A stretch of 64,000 bases of DNA from Mycobacterium sp. URHD0025 (lineage in GTDB: Bacteria; Actinomycetota; Actinomycetes; Mycobacteriales; Mycobacteriaceae), in assembly GCF_000426065.1 (NCBI RefSeq), contig NZ_AUEQ01000001.1, positions 620,001 through 684,000 on the forward strand. The letters run 5' to 3'. Positions within the stretch are counted from its first letter, which is position 1. Each line of letters starts with the position of its first letter. Positions 27,634 to 35,505 of this stretch are shown piece by piece. The notes under the pieces are model-generated. The model searched no databases, was not told the DNA's origin, and saw only the letters and a program-made list of their open reading frames with translations. A program made the translations under genes and the position numbers.

Positions 27634-28881
27634 TTACTTCTCGGTGGTAGCGCAGGAAACTGTGAAAACGCCACGAGACAGCGCGACACCAGTCATGGCG
27701 ACGATGATCAGCGCGGCGGCGACGCTGATGGTGGGAGCCGCCCCGCCGTGGTCGTAGACCGCACCGCCGATCAGCGCACCGCCCATGATGCCGACCTGGA
27801 AGGCCGCGACGTACCGGCCGGAGGCGCCGTCGGGGTCTTCTGGAGCGGTGCGCATCGCCGACGCCTGCAGCATGGGCGGCAACGCCGTCGACGCCGCACC
27901 CCAGACCACGACCGCCACCACACCGAGCACCACCACAACCGTCCCGGACCACGATTCGAGGGCCAGCACCGACAGGGCCAGCAGCGCCGCGGCCAGTGTG
28001 GCCAGACAGCCCACCACGGAGGCCTTGGGCCACCGGTCCAGGGGCGGGGCCATGACCGCCATCCCGGCCAGCCCTGCGACGCCGAACCCCGCCAGCAGCC
28101 AGGCCAGATGCGGGCCGTGTATCCCGACCACGTCCCGGATGATCACCACGATGAAGGTGAAGGCGATGAAATGCCCGGTGACTCCGATCAGGGTGAGTAC
28201 CGACAGGGTGAGCAGGCGACGGTTGTGCCGATGGCCGTGCGGCACCCCGTCGGCCTGGGTGACGCCGGACGCGGGCGCGAGCGGAGGCAGTGTCGCCCAC
28301 GCGGTCACGGCGACCACCGCCGCTGCCACGGCGATGACCGCCACGGCAGGCCGCCAGCCCCACACCGCGCTGAGCGCCGCGGCGAGCGGATTGCCCACCA
28401 CCAGGGCCAGACCGGTGCCCACATAGACCGCGGCGGTAGCCCTGCCTGCGTGACTGGCCGGGACCAATCGCGCCCCAATCGGTGCGATCACCGACCACAT
28501 CAGCCCATGGGCCAGCGCGCACAGCACCCGGCCGCCGGCCAGCACCGCGAAGTTGGGCGCGAGCGCCGAGATCACCTGGGACACGGTCAGGCACACCAGG
28601 GTGGCGACCAGGGTCCGGCGTCGCGGCCAGCGCGCGGTAAGGCGTACCAGAGCGACGGTGGTCAAGGCCGCGACCAGGGCATAGCTGGCCATCAGGGTGG
28701 CGACCAGGCCCTCGCTGACCTGAAGATCGGTGGCGATCGCCGGCAGTGCACCCACGGGGAGCATCTCGGCGGTGACGTAGATGAACGCCGCCGCCGCGAG
28801 TACGGCGAGTTGCGTGGCGACGCGCGGTGTCCACGGACTGGTGTGGGCGGTGCTCGATTCGCCGGTGACGCTGAAGGTCAT
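27634..28881 (-). CDS. MFS efflux transporter (Rv0191-like)
   Basis: A 415-residue major facilitator with about 12 TM segments. It starts WTPRVATQLAVLAAAAFIYV, includes the AEMLPVGALPAIATDL TM1/2 region typical of arabinose/sugar-efflux-like DHA1 exporters, and has LTARWPRRRTL as the loop 2-3 motif A. I start at the ATG at 28881, which gives an N-terminus like Rv0191; an ATG at 28905 and the open frame to 28959 are alternatives without a clear Shine-Dalgarno. Drug or metabolite export is expected; the substrate is unknown. It is divergent from the thiamine-binding-family gene. Confidence 0.92.
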   Translation of the reverse strand: MTFSVTGESSTAHTSPWTPRVATQLAVLAAAAFIYVTAEMLPVGALPAIATDLQVSEGLVATLMASYALVAALTTVALVRLTARWPRRRTLVATLVCLTVSQVISALAPNFAVLAGGRVLCALAHGLMWSVIAPIGARLVPASHAGRATAAVYVGTGLALVVGNPLAAALSAVWGWRPAVAVIAVAAAVVAVTAWATLPPLAPASGVTQADGVPHGHRHNRRLLTLSVLTLIGVTGHFIAFTFIVVIIRDVVGIHGPHLAWLLAGFGVAGLAGMAVMAPPLDRWPKASVVGCLATLAAALLALSVLALESWSGTVVVVLGVVAVVVWGAASTALPPMLQASAMRTAPEDPDGASGRYVAAFQVGIMGGALIGGAVYDHGGAAPTISVAAALIIVAMTGVALSRGVFTVSCATTEK

Positions 28882-28967
28882 GCTGGAATGCCACGGTAGT
28901 GCCATGACGTCTCGATCGGCCCGACGACGCGGCCTGAAACAGCGTCCGGGGGCGCACAATCGTTGTC

Positions 28968-29267
28968 GTGATCGTCGCCTTCAGCATCAGCCCGTCCGGT
29001 GGGGATGAATCCGGGAGTGTCAGTGCCGCGGTGGCCGAAGCCGTGCGAGTGGTTCGGGCCTCGGGCCTACCCAACGAGACCAACGCCATGTTCACCAACA
29101 TCGAGGGTGAATGGGATGAGGTGATGGCCGTGGTCAAGCAGGCCGTGGAAGTGGTGGCGGCGGTATCCCCACGCGTCAGCCTGGTCCTGAAGGCCGACAT
29201 CCGGCCCGGCTACACCGGACAGCTGACCGCGAAGGTCGAGCGGATCGAACAGGCTCTGGGCGAGTAG
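28968..29267 (+). CDS. MTH1187/YkoF-like thiamine-binding family protein
   Basis: A 99-residue soluble protein of the MTH1187/YqgV (DUF77) family, ferredoxin-like fold. Supporting features are the N-terminal [40 protein letters not shown] in the middle and [13 protein letters not shown] near the C-terminus. Members bind thiamine or related small molecules. The GTG at 28968 is the only reasonable start. It stands alone between two leftward genes, divergent from the MFS exporter. Confidence 0.9.
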   Translation: MIVAFSISPSGGDESGSVSAAVAEAVRVVRASGLPNETNAMFTNIEGEWDEVMAVVKQAVEVVAAVSPRVSLVLKADIRPGYTGQLTAKVERIEQALGE

Positions 29268-29373
29268 CGCGAATGGTCAGGCGTCGCTTCGCCGAAATCG
29301 ACACCATGGTCGTCACGAACGCGGCGGAACAACCCTGACGTAGATCTCGGCGACGCTCACTGGTTCGGCAAGC

Positions 29374-29673
29374 TCAGGAACGGACCAGGCGGGCGATGGC
29401 CGCCGATGCCTCGGCCAGCTTGGCCTCGGCCTCATCACCGCCTTCGGAGACAGCCTGTGTCACGCAATGTCCGAGGTGCTCGTCGAGCAGGCCGAGCGCG
29501 ACCGACTGCAGCGCGCTGTTGACGGCGCTGATCTGGGTGAGCACGTCGATGCAGTACTTGTCCTCGTCGATCATCTTGGCGATGCCGCGGACCTGCCCCT
29601 CGATACGGCGCAGCCGCTTCGCGTAGTTCTCTTTCTGCGGTGAATAACCATGCACCGCCGACTCGTCAGCCAT
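29374..29673 (-). CDS. ricR: CsoR-family copper-sensing repressor RicR
   Basis: A 99-residue all-helical repressor. The Cu(I) ligands follow the CsoR spacing exactly: Cys41, His66 and Cys70 (KYCIDV, DEHLGHC). KRLRRIEGQVRGIAKMI is the DNA-contact helix of the family. Synteny with Rv0190 identifies it as RicR, which in M. tuberculosis represses copper-protection genes and itself. The ATG at 29673 is chosen over an in-frame ATG at 29709 because the longer form would translate across the operator at 29690-29704. Autoregulation is strongly suggested by that operator. Confidence 0.93.
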   Translation of the reverse strand: MADESAVHGYSPQKENYAKRLRRIEGQVRGIAKMIDEDKYCIDVLTQISAVNSALQSVALGLLDEHLGHCVTQAVSEGGDEAEAKLAEASAAIARLVRS

Positions 29674-29689
29674 GACCCCAGTGTATAGG

Positions 29690-29704
29690 TACCCTACGGG
29701 GGTA
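29690..29704. promoter_or_regulatory. RicR operator (TACCC-N5-GGGTA)
   Basis: TACCC-TACGG-GGGTA is a perfect 5-bp palindrome with a five-base spacer, 17-31 bases upstream of the ricR ATG. It overlaps a TATAC sequence that could be the -10 element. It resembles CsoR/RicR operators as I remember them. It also lies 8 bases after the stop of the upstream kinase gene. Confidence 0.7.
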
Positions 29705-29712
29705 TGCATGAA

Positions 29713-31554
29713 TTACGGGGTCAAGTCGTCGGGCGAGAACTTTCGCACCTCTTTCAAACCCGAACCCATCGTCGCGTAGAGGCTGCCCGCGTCGTCGAAC
29801 GCCATTCCGGAGAACACCCCCAGGAACGGCAATTGGACCGGAGTGGTGGCACCCGCGCCCCACTTCAGCAGTCCGGTCGATGACGTCGAATCGACGTAGA
29901 CGTTGTCGGACTCATCGACCGCGATTGCCGTGGGATATTCGACGCCGGCGACCTGCGTCGGGCTGGAAGCCCCGGGAGCCAGCTTCAGCAGCCGATTACC
30001 ACCGTCGGTCACGAACACGTTGCCCACACTGTCAACCGCCACGCCGTCCGGATCATCGAGCGGCCCCAACGGCACCGGCGTCGGGGCCGCGCCACCCGGG
30101 GCCAGCTTCAACAGTTCATCGCGATCGTTGAAGGCGTACACATTTCCTGCCGAGTCCACAGCGATGGATGCGGTCGGTTCGCCAAGGTCCGGAAACGGCA
30201 GAACGGTCGGGGCACTCTGCCCGGCAGCCAGTTTCATCACCCGCCCCGGCGCCCACGACGTGACGTAAACGTTGTCCGAATCGTCCACTGCGATACCGAA
30301 TGACTCGAAAACATCACCGAACGGCAATTCGGTCGCCGCGTCGGCGCCGGATGCCAACTTCAGCACCACATCCTGGTTGAGGCCGCTCCGGCGGTCGGTG
30401 ATGTACACGTCGCCACCCCGGGCGACCGCAATGCCCCAGGGGTTCTGTAATCCGGTGAACGGCAACAACTCGCCATGACTGTCGAATGACAACATGTCGC
30501 GGATCCCGGAATCCGTCGCGACACCCCACGCGGCCAGAGCGACCACGACGGTCACCGCCACACCCAATCCGCCGAGGACGACCCGACGGCGTCGGGACCG
30601 CCGCCTCTTCGTCGTGGTGGGCTGATCGACGTACGGGGGCGGGAGTTCGATTCGCGGCGTCCGCGGTGGTGACCAGTCAACCTGCGCTACAGGATCAGCC
30701 ATCACCGTCTCGGCCTGGTGAAAGTCACGGCGGCTCAACACATCCCGCGCCTCCGCCGCCAGCGCCCCGGCGCTCGGGTACCGGGCGCGCGGATCTTTGG
30801 CCATCCCCTTGGCGACCACGGAATCAAGAGCCTTCGGGACACCGGGCCGACGCCCGCTGGCCGCCGGGACCGGCGATGACAGATGTCCGTTGATGACCGA
30901 CGGCGCATTGCCGGCGAACGGGGGCGATCCGGTCACGCACTCGAAAAGGACACACGCCAATGCGTATACGTCCCCGGCCACCCCCGCGTCTTCCCCGGAG
31001 AAGCGCTCTGGCGCCATGTACGCCAGGGTGCCGACCGCCGTGCCGCTCTGCGTGAGCCGCGTGTCACCATCGGCATTGGCCAAGCCGAAATCGACCAGAT
31101 AAGCGAAGTCGCCGTCTGTCAGCAAGATGTTGGCAGGCTTGACATCCCGGTGCACGATCGACTGCGCGTGCGCGGCGTCGAGTGCCGCCGCGACTTGTGA
31201 CACCACGTCGACGGCGCGGGCAGGATCCATCGCGCCCGCGTCCGCCAGCAGCGCCCTCACGTCGGTGCCCTCGATCAACCGCATGTCGATGAACAGCCGG
31301 CCGTCGATCTCACCGCAGCTGTGCACGGGCACCACGTGAGGCTCGTGGAGCCGGCCCGCTGTCTGCGCTTCGCGGAACAACCGTTGCCGGAACGATTCAT
31401 CCTGCGAGTACGCCGCATTGATCACTTTGAGTGCGACGCGGCGACCCATCCGGGTGTCGACAGCCTCGTACACCTCGCCGAAGCCACCACGCCCCAGCAG
31501 GCGCCCCAGCCGGTATCGGCCGAAGCCCGTCCCCTCGTCGTCAACCCCCGCCAC
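29713..31554 (-). CDS. PknD-like Ser/Thr kinase with extracellular NHL propeller
   Basis: A 613-residue receptor kinase. The kinase domain (10-275) has the glycine loop GRGGFGEVY, the Lys in ALKVI, catalytic HRDVKPANILL, VDFGLA and APERF. A Pro/Arg-rich juxtamembrane region ends in KRRRSRRRR, then one TM helix (VVLGGLGVAVTVVVALAAWG). The outside domain holds six NHL-type blades, each with a GIAVD..NVYVTD-like strand, as in PknD. The GTG at 31554 gives the short PknD-like N-terminus; a GTG at 31590 would add 12 residues. It is probably not the orthologue of M. tuberculosis pknD, which lies elsewhere. It is upstream of ricR and divergent from the DUF2510 gene. Confidence 0.92.
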   Translation of the reverse strand: MAGVDDEGTGFGRYRLGRLLGRGGFGEVYEAVDTRMGRRVALKVINAAYSQDESFRQRLFREAQTAGRLHEPHVVPVHSCGEIDGRLFIDMRLIEGTDVRALLADAGAMDPARAVDVVSQVAAALDAAHAQSIVHRDVKPANILLTDGDFAYLVDFGLANADGDTRLTQSGTAVGTLAYMAPERFSGEDAGVAGDVYALACVLFECVTGSPPFAGNAPSVINGHLSSPVPAASGRRPGVPKALDSVVAKGMAKDPRARYPSAGALAAEARDVLSRRDFHQAETVMADPVAQVDWSPPRTPRIELPPPYVDQPTTTKRRRSRRRRVVLGGLGVAVTVVVALAAWGVATDSGIRDMLSFDSHGELLPFTGLQNPWGIAVARGGDVYITDRRSGLNQDVVLKLASGADAATELPFGDVFESFGIAVDDSDNVYVTSWAPGRVMKLAAGQSAPTVLPFPDLGEPTASIAVDSAGNVYAFNDRDELLKLAPGGAAPTPVPLGPLDDPDGVAVDSVGNVFVTDGGNRLLKLAPGASSPTQVAGVEYPTAIAVDESDNVYVDSTSSTGLLKWGAGATTPVQLPFLGVFSGMAFDDAGSLYATMGSGLKEVRKFSPDDLTP

Positions 31555-31640
31555 AGCCGCATCCTGCCACGGGGCGCACGGAGGACCCACTCATTGCGAT
31601 GATGTGAGTTCGAGGGCGTCGGCCGGGCGAGGGGGATCAC

Positions 31641-32411
31641 ATGCAGCCGTACACACCTGCGCAGGGGTGGTATGCCGACCCAGCGGACCCGACCATGGTG
31701 CGATGGTGGGACGGGAACCGCTGGACCTCGATGGTCCGGCCCTTGCCGCCGGCCGCACCGACCCCACCACCGCAGTCTGCCCAACCCGCGGCTTATCAGC
31801 AGCCCGGTGGCCCCGGGGCCGTCTACCGCCGCAAGAGCCTGCTGAACGAGGAGATCCGCGCCGACGCCGACAGCGTCACCTGCAACTCGACGACGCTGCG
31901 GTGGGCGGAGGCCGAGTGGTACGGATACTCCATCACCAACCTCTTCTATCAGGACTACTTCATGCTGGGGATCAAGGTGGGCAAGCCGCAGGACATCGGC
32001 AGCGACCTGATCTTTTCCGTCGGCCGAGGCCAGCGCACCCGCATTCCGGGCCCCAATCAGATTCTTCTCAAGTTCACCGGCCGCGAACAGGACAGAGCGC
32101 ATTGGCAGGGCCTCGTCGCACTGTGCCGCCAACATCTCGAGCCGCGGTTGCGGGAGACCATCGTCAGCCGCATGCGGGCCGGCGAACGGGTCAGCATGGG
32201 CAACATCTATGCAGTCGACGCGAGCGGGCTGCACTATCCGCACAAGAACTGGTTTTTTCCATGGGCCGACACCCAGATCGTCGTGGACAACGGCATGGTC
32301 GTTCTCATCCCGCCCACCGGGCGGAAGAAAGACCGACTGGTGATGACCGCCGATCATCCGAACGCCCAACTGGTGCCCTACCTGCAGTCGGTGTTCACGG
32401 GCCGCGGCTGA
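31641..32411 (+). CDS. DUF2510-domain hypothetical protein
   Basis: A 256-residue protein. The N-terminus QGWYADPADPTMVRWWDGNRWT is a textbook DUF2510 unit. A Pro-rich linker (33-60) follows, then a C-terminal beta-rich domain (about 65-256) with EEIRADADSVTCNSTTLRW and WFFPWADTQIVVDNGM that I cannot assign. There are no TM segments. It is divergent from the kinase across about 50-90 bases, so it might be a substrate or partner of the kinase; this is inference. It is followed by ilvD after 50 bases. Confidence 0.82.
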   Translation: MQPYTPAQGWYADPADPTMVRWWDGNRWTSMVRPLPPAAPTPPPQSAQPAAYQQPGGPGAVYRRKSLLNEEIRADADSVTCNSTTLRWAEAEWYGYSITNLFYQDYFMLGIKVGKPQDIGSDLIFSVGRGQRTRIPGPNQILLKFTGREQDRAHWQGLVALCRQHLEPRLRETIVSRMRAGERVSMGNIYAVDASGLHYPHKNWFFPWADTQIVVDNGMVVLIPPTGRKKDRLVMTADHPNAQLVPYLQSVFTGRG

Positions 32412-32461
32412 CAGAGGGACCTTGACTAAATCCGATTAGACGCACTGCGCATACTTGAACG

Positions 32462-34174
32462 ATGAGCACAACGCCCGCCGATAAGTCGGTCGATATCAAA
32501 CCCCGCAGCCGCGACGTCACCGATGGCCTGGAGAAAACCGCAGCCCGGGGGATGCTCCGCGCGGTAGGGATGGGCGATGACGACTGGGTGAAACCGCAGA
32601 TCGGCGTCGGATCGTCGTGGAACGAGATCACGCCGTGCAACATGTCGCTGCAGCGGCTCGCCCAGGACGTCAAGGCGGGCGTGCACGAGGCCGGCGGCTA
32701 CCCGCTGGAGTTCGGGACCATCTCGGTGTCCGACGGCATCTCGATGGGCCATGAAGGCATGCACTTCTCGCTGGTGTCCCGCGAGGTGATCGCCGACAGC
32801 GTCGAGACCGTGGTGCAGGCCGAACGCCTGGACGGCACCGTGCTGCTGGCGGGCTGTGACAAGTCCATCCCCGGCATGCTGATGGCGGCCGCGCGCCTGG
32901 ATCTCGCGAGCGTGTTCTTCTACAACGGCTCGATCATGCCGGGCGTCGCCAAGCTGACCGACGGCACCGAGAAGGAAGTCACGATCATCGACGCCTTCGA
33001 GGCGGTCGGGGCGTGTGCGCGCGGGCTGATGTCGCGCGAGGACGTCGACATCATCGAACGGGCGATCTGTCCGGGCGAGGGTGCGTGTGGCGGTATGTAC
33101 ACGGCCAACACCATGGCCAGCGCCGCCGAGGCACTCGGGCTGTCACTGCCCGGCAGCGCCTCACCCGTGGCCATCGACAAGCGCCGCGGCGAATACGCCC
33201 GCAAGTCGGGTGAGGCCGTCGTCGAACTGCTGCGCCGTGGCATCACCGCACGGGACATCCTCACCAAGGAAGCCTTCGAAAACGCCATCGCCGTCGTGAT
33301 GGCGTTCGGCGGGTCCACCAACGCCGTGCTGCACCTGCTGGCGATCGCCCGTGAGGCCGAAGTCGAGCTGACGCTGGCCGATTTCACCCGCGTGGGCAAC
33401 AAGGTGCCGCACCTTGCCGACGTCAAACCCTTTGGCCGCCACGTGATGAAGGACGTCGACGAGATCGGCGGCGTGCCGGTGGTCATGCGGGCATTGCTGG
33501 ATGCCGGTCTGCTGCACGGTGATTGCCTGACCGTCACCGGTGAGACCATGGCCGAGAACCTGGCCCACATCGCGCCGCCGGACCCCGACGGCAAGGTATT
33601 GCGGGCGATGAACAACCCGATCCACCCGACCGGCGGCATCACGATCCTGCACGGCTCGCTCGCCCCGGAGGGTGCCGTGGTGAAGTCCGCGGGCTTCGAC
33701 TCCGACGTGTTCGAGGGCACCGCACGGGTTTTCGAGCGCGAGCGGGCAGCGCTGGACGCTCTGGAGGACGGCACCATCACCCACGGTGACGTCGTGGTCA
33801 TCCGCTACGAGGGCCCCAAGGGTGGCCCGGGCATGCGCGAGATGCTGGCCATCACCGGCGCCATCAAGGGTGCCGGGCTGGGCAAGGACGTGCTGCTGAT
33901 GACCGACGGCCGGTTCTCCGGCGGGACGACGGGCCTGTGCGTCGGGCACATCGCCCCGGAAGCAGTGGACGGCGGTCCCATCGCCTTCGTCAAGGACGGT
34001 GACCGGATCCGCCTCGATGTGGCGAACGGAACGCTGGACCTCCTCGTCGACGAGGCCGAGCTCGAAGCTCGCAAGGTCGGTTTCGAGCCGCTGCCGCCCG
34101 TCTACACCAAGGGTGTGCTCGCCAAGTACACCAAGCTGGTCCAGTCCGCCGCCGTCGGCGCAGTCTGCACCTGA
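32462..34174 (+). CDS. ilvD: Dihydroxy-acid dehydratase
   Basis: Converts 2,3-dihydroxy-isovalerate and its methyl homologue to the 2-keto acids in valine, leucine and isoleucine synthesis. The 570-residue length is normal. Fe-S cluster cysteines are visible in [22 protein letters not shown] and [35 protein letters not shown] near the C-terminus is the second family signature. It starts with ATG at 32462; TTGACT lies at 32422, but spacing to a -10 is not convincing. The corresponding M. tuberculosis gene is Rv0189c. Confidence 0.97.
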   Translation: MSTTPADKSVDIKPRSRDVTDGLEKTAARGMLRAVGMGDDDWVKPQIGVGSSWNEITPCNMSLQRLAQDVKAGVHEAGGYPLEFGTISVSDGISMGHEGMHFSLVSREVIADSVETVVQAERLDGTVLLAGCDKSIPGMLMAAARLDLASVFFYNGSIMPGVAKLTDGTEKEVTIIDAFEAVGACARGLMSREDVDIIERAICPGEGACGGMYTANTMASAAEALGLSLPGSASPVAIDKRRGEYARKSGEAVVELLRRGITARDILTKEAFENAIAVVMAFGGSTNAVLHLLAIAREAEVELTLADFTRVGNKVPHLADVKPFGRHVMKDVDEIGGVPVVMRALLDAGLLHGDCLTVTGETMAENLAHIAPPDPDGKVLRAMNNPIHPTGGITILHGSLAPEGAVVKSAGFDSDVFEGTARVFERERAALDALEDGTITHGDVVVIRYEGPKGGPGMREMLAITGAIKGAGLGKDVLLMTDGRFSGGTTGLCVGHIAPEAVDGGPIAFVKDGDRIRLDVANGTLDLLVDEAELEARKVGFEPLPPVYTKGVLAKYTKLVQSAAVGAVCT

Positions 34175-34210
34175 GGGACTCCCCCAGCACCCTCATGGAC
34201 GCTAGAGTGG

Positions 34211-34235
34211 CGTCGGGCGCGCAGGCCGCCCGACG
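34211..34235 (+). terminator. Hairpin downstream of ilvD
   Basis: CGTCGGGCG, a seven-base loop and CGCCCGACG form a perfect 9-bp stem 36 bases after the ilvD stop, in the 161-base gap before the ankyrin gene. It lacks a U-tract, so terminator function is tentative. Confidence 0.5.
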
Positions 34236-34335
34236 TCCGCTCGAAGGGGCTCAGCCTCCCTGCATGTCGAGTTCCCTTGTGACCGACCTCTTCTCGGCCC
34301 GATTCGCGGACGCGGGCTTGTGAGAGGAGGCCGTC

Positions 34336-35505
34336 ATGGCCAGTTGTCTGCCCAATAATCCTTCGCTGGACCGGCTGCGTGTGGAAGCTCGCAGGCTGCA
34401 ACGTGCGAATCGCATCCCGCTGCACGAAGCTCAGTTCACCGTTGCCCGCAACTACGGTTTCAGCAGCTGGCCCAGGCTGGTGCACTACCTGCGCGACGCT
34501 GCCCAGCTCAGCATCGATCCAGGTGCGCTGAACGACGATGTCCTGGATTCCGCTGACCGGTTTTGCTCGTGGGCATCGTTGCACTACAACGAGTCCGACG
34601 CACCACCGCGCAGAGACGCAGCCGCGGCCCTGCTGGCCGCCGAGCCCGACCTCGTCGACCGACACATCTGGGCCGCCGCATCGGCCGCCGATCCGGTGGC
34701 ATTGGCCCGTCATCTGACGAGCCGGCCGGCGCTGGCCGATACCACCGGCGGACCGTTCGGCTGGGTACCGCTGATGTACCTCACCTATTCGCGGGTTCCG
34801 TTGGGCTGCAATGCCAATGATGTGCTGATGTCCGCCACGCAGCTGCTCGACGCGGGCGCCGACCCCAACTCGGGATACCTGTGGTGCGGACTGTCGACGC
34901 CCTTCACGGTGCTGACGGGGGTGTTCGGCGAGGGAGAACAGGGGCCGCGGCGCCAGCCCCGACATCCGTTCGCCCCCGAACTCGCCACGTTGCTGTTGAA
35001 ACGGGGCGCGCATCCGGTCGATCAGCAGACCCTGTACAACCGGATGTTTCGACCCGACGATTCACACCTCGAGCTGCTGTTCGCGCACGGACTGGCCGAA
35101 GCCGGGGCGAGCCCGTGGGAACTGCGCCTCGGCGAGGCAATGGAATCCCGGGACGAGATGTGGCGGCGCCAGGTGGATTGGGCTGCCCAGCACGGGTTCA
35201 CCGCGCGGCTCGACCTGCTTGCCCGGCACGGCATCGATGTATCCGGAGTGGAAGTGGTCGCCCCCGCGTTCCCTGACGACCCGAACGTCCTCGACGACGA
35301 AGGTGCGACCCCGCTGCACCACGCCGCCTGGACCGGCGACCTCGAGCTGATCCGCCGCCTCCTCGACGCAGGGGCCGACGCCACCGTCACGGATCGCCGC
35401 TTCGGCACGACTCCCCTGGCCTGGGCCGAGCACGCCTACCAGGCCGAGGCCGCGGAACTGCTGCGCCGGCACGTCATGCCGACCCGGTCGGACCGCGACG
35501 GATGA
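34336..35505 (+). CDS. Ankyrin-repeat protein
   Basis: A 389-residue soluble protein. The N-terminal segment NPSLDRLRVEARRLQRANR with FTVARNYGFSSWPRLVHYL is a module found at the start of many actinobacterial ankyrin proteins. Clear ankyrin units follow, including LLDAGADPNSGY (about residue 178), LLKRGAHPVD and the strongest pair EGATPLHHAAWTGDLELIRRLLDAGADATVTD (about 320-350; consensus TPLHxAAxxGxxxxxxxLLxxGA). The ATG has AGGAGG 8 bases upstream. The partner protein is unknown. The 3' end overlaps the convergent LuxR gene by 32 bases. Confidence 0.9.
   Translation: MASCLPNNPSLDRLRVEARRLQRANRIPLHEAQFTVARNYGFSSWPRLVHYLRDAAQLSIDPGALNDDVLDSADRFCSWASLHYNESDAPPRRDAAAALLAAEPDLVDRHIWAAASAADPVALARHLTSRPALADTTGGPFGWVPLMYLTYSRVPLGCNANDVLMSATQLLDAGADPNSGYLWCGLSTPFTVLTGVFGEGEQGPRRQPRHPFAPELATLLLKRGAHPVDQQTLYNRMFRPDDSHLELLFAHGLAEAGASPWELRLGEAMESRDEMWRRQVDWAAQHGFTARLDLLARHGIDVSGVEVVAPAFPDDPNVLDDEGATPLHHAAWTGDLELIRRLLDAGADATVTDRRFGTTPLAWAEHAYQAEAAELLRRHVMPTRSDRDG

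Noticed and set aside
27464..29200. 578-codon - strand frame over the MFS exporter
   Set aside because: The same strand carries the clear 12-TM transporter in another frame; this frame reads as Arg/Gly/His-rich nonsense.
32422..32455. A TTGACT / CATACT promoter for ilvD
   Set aside because: The 22-base spacing is too long for a standard promoter.
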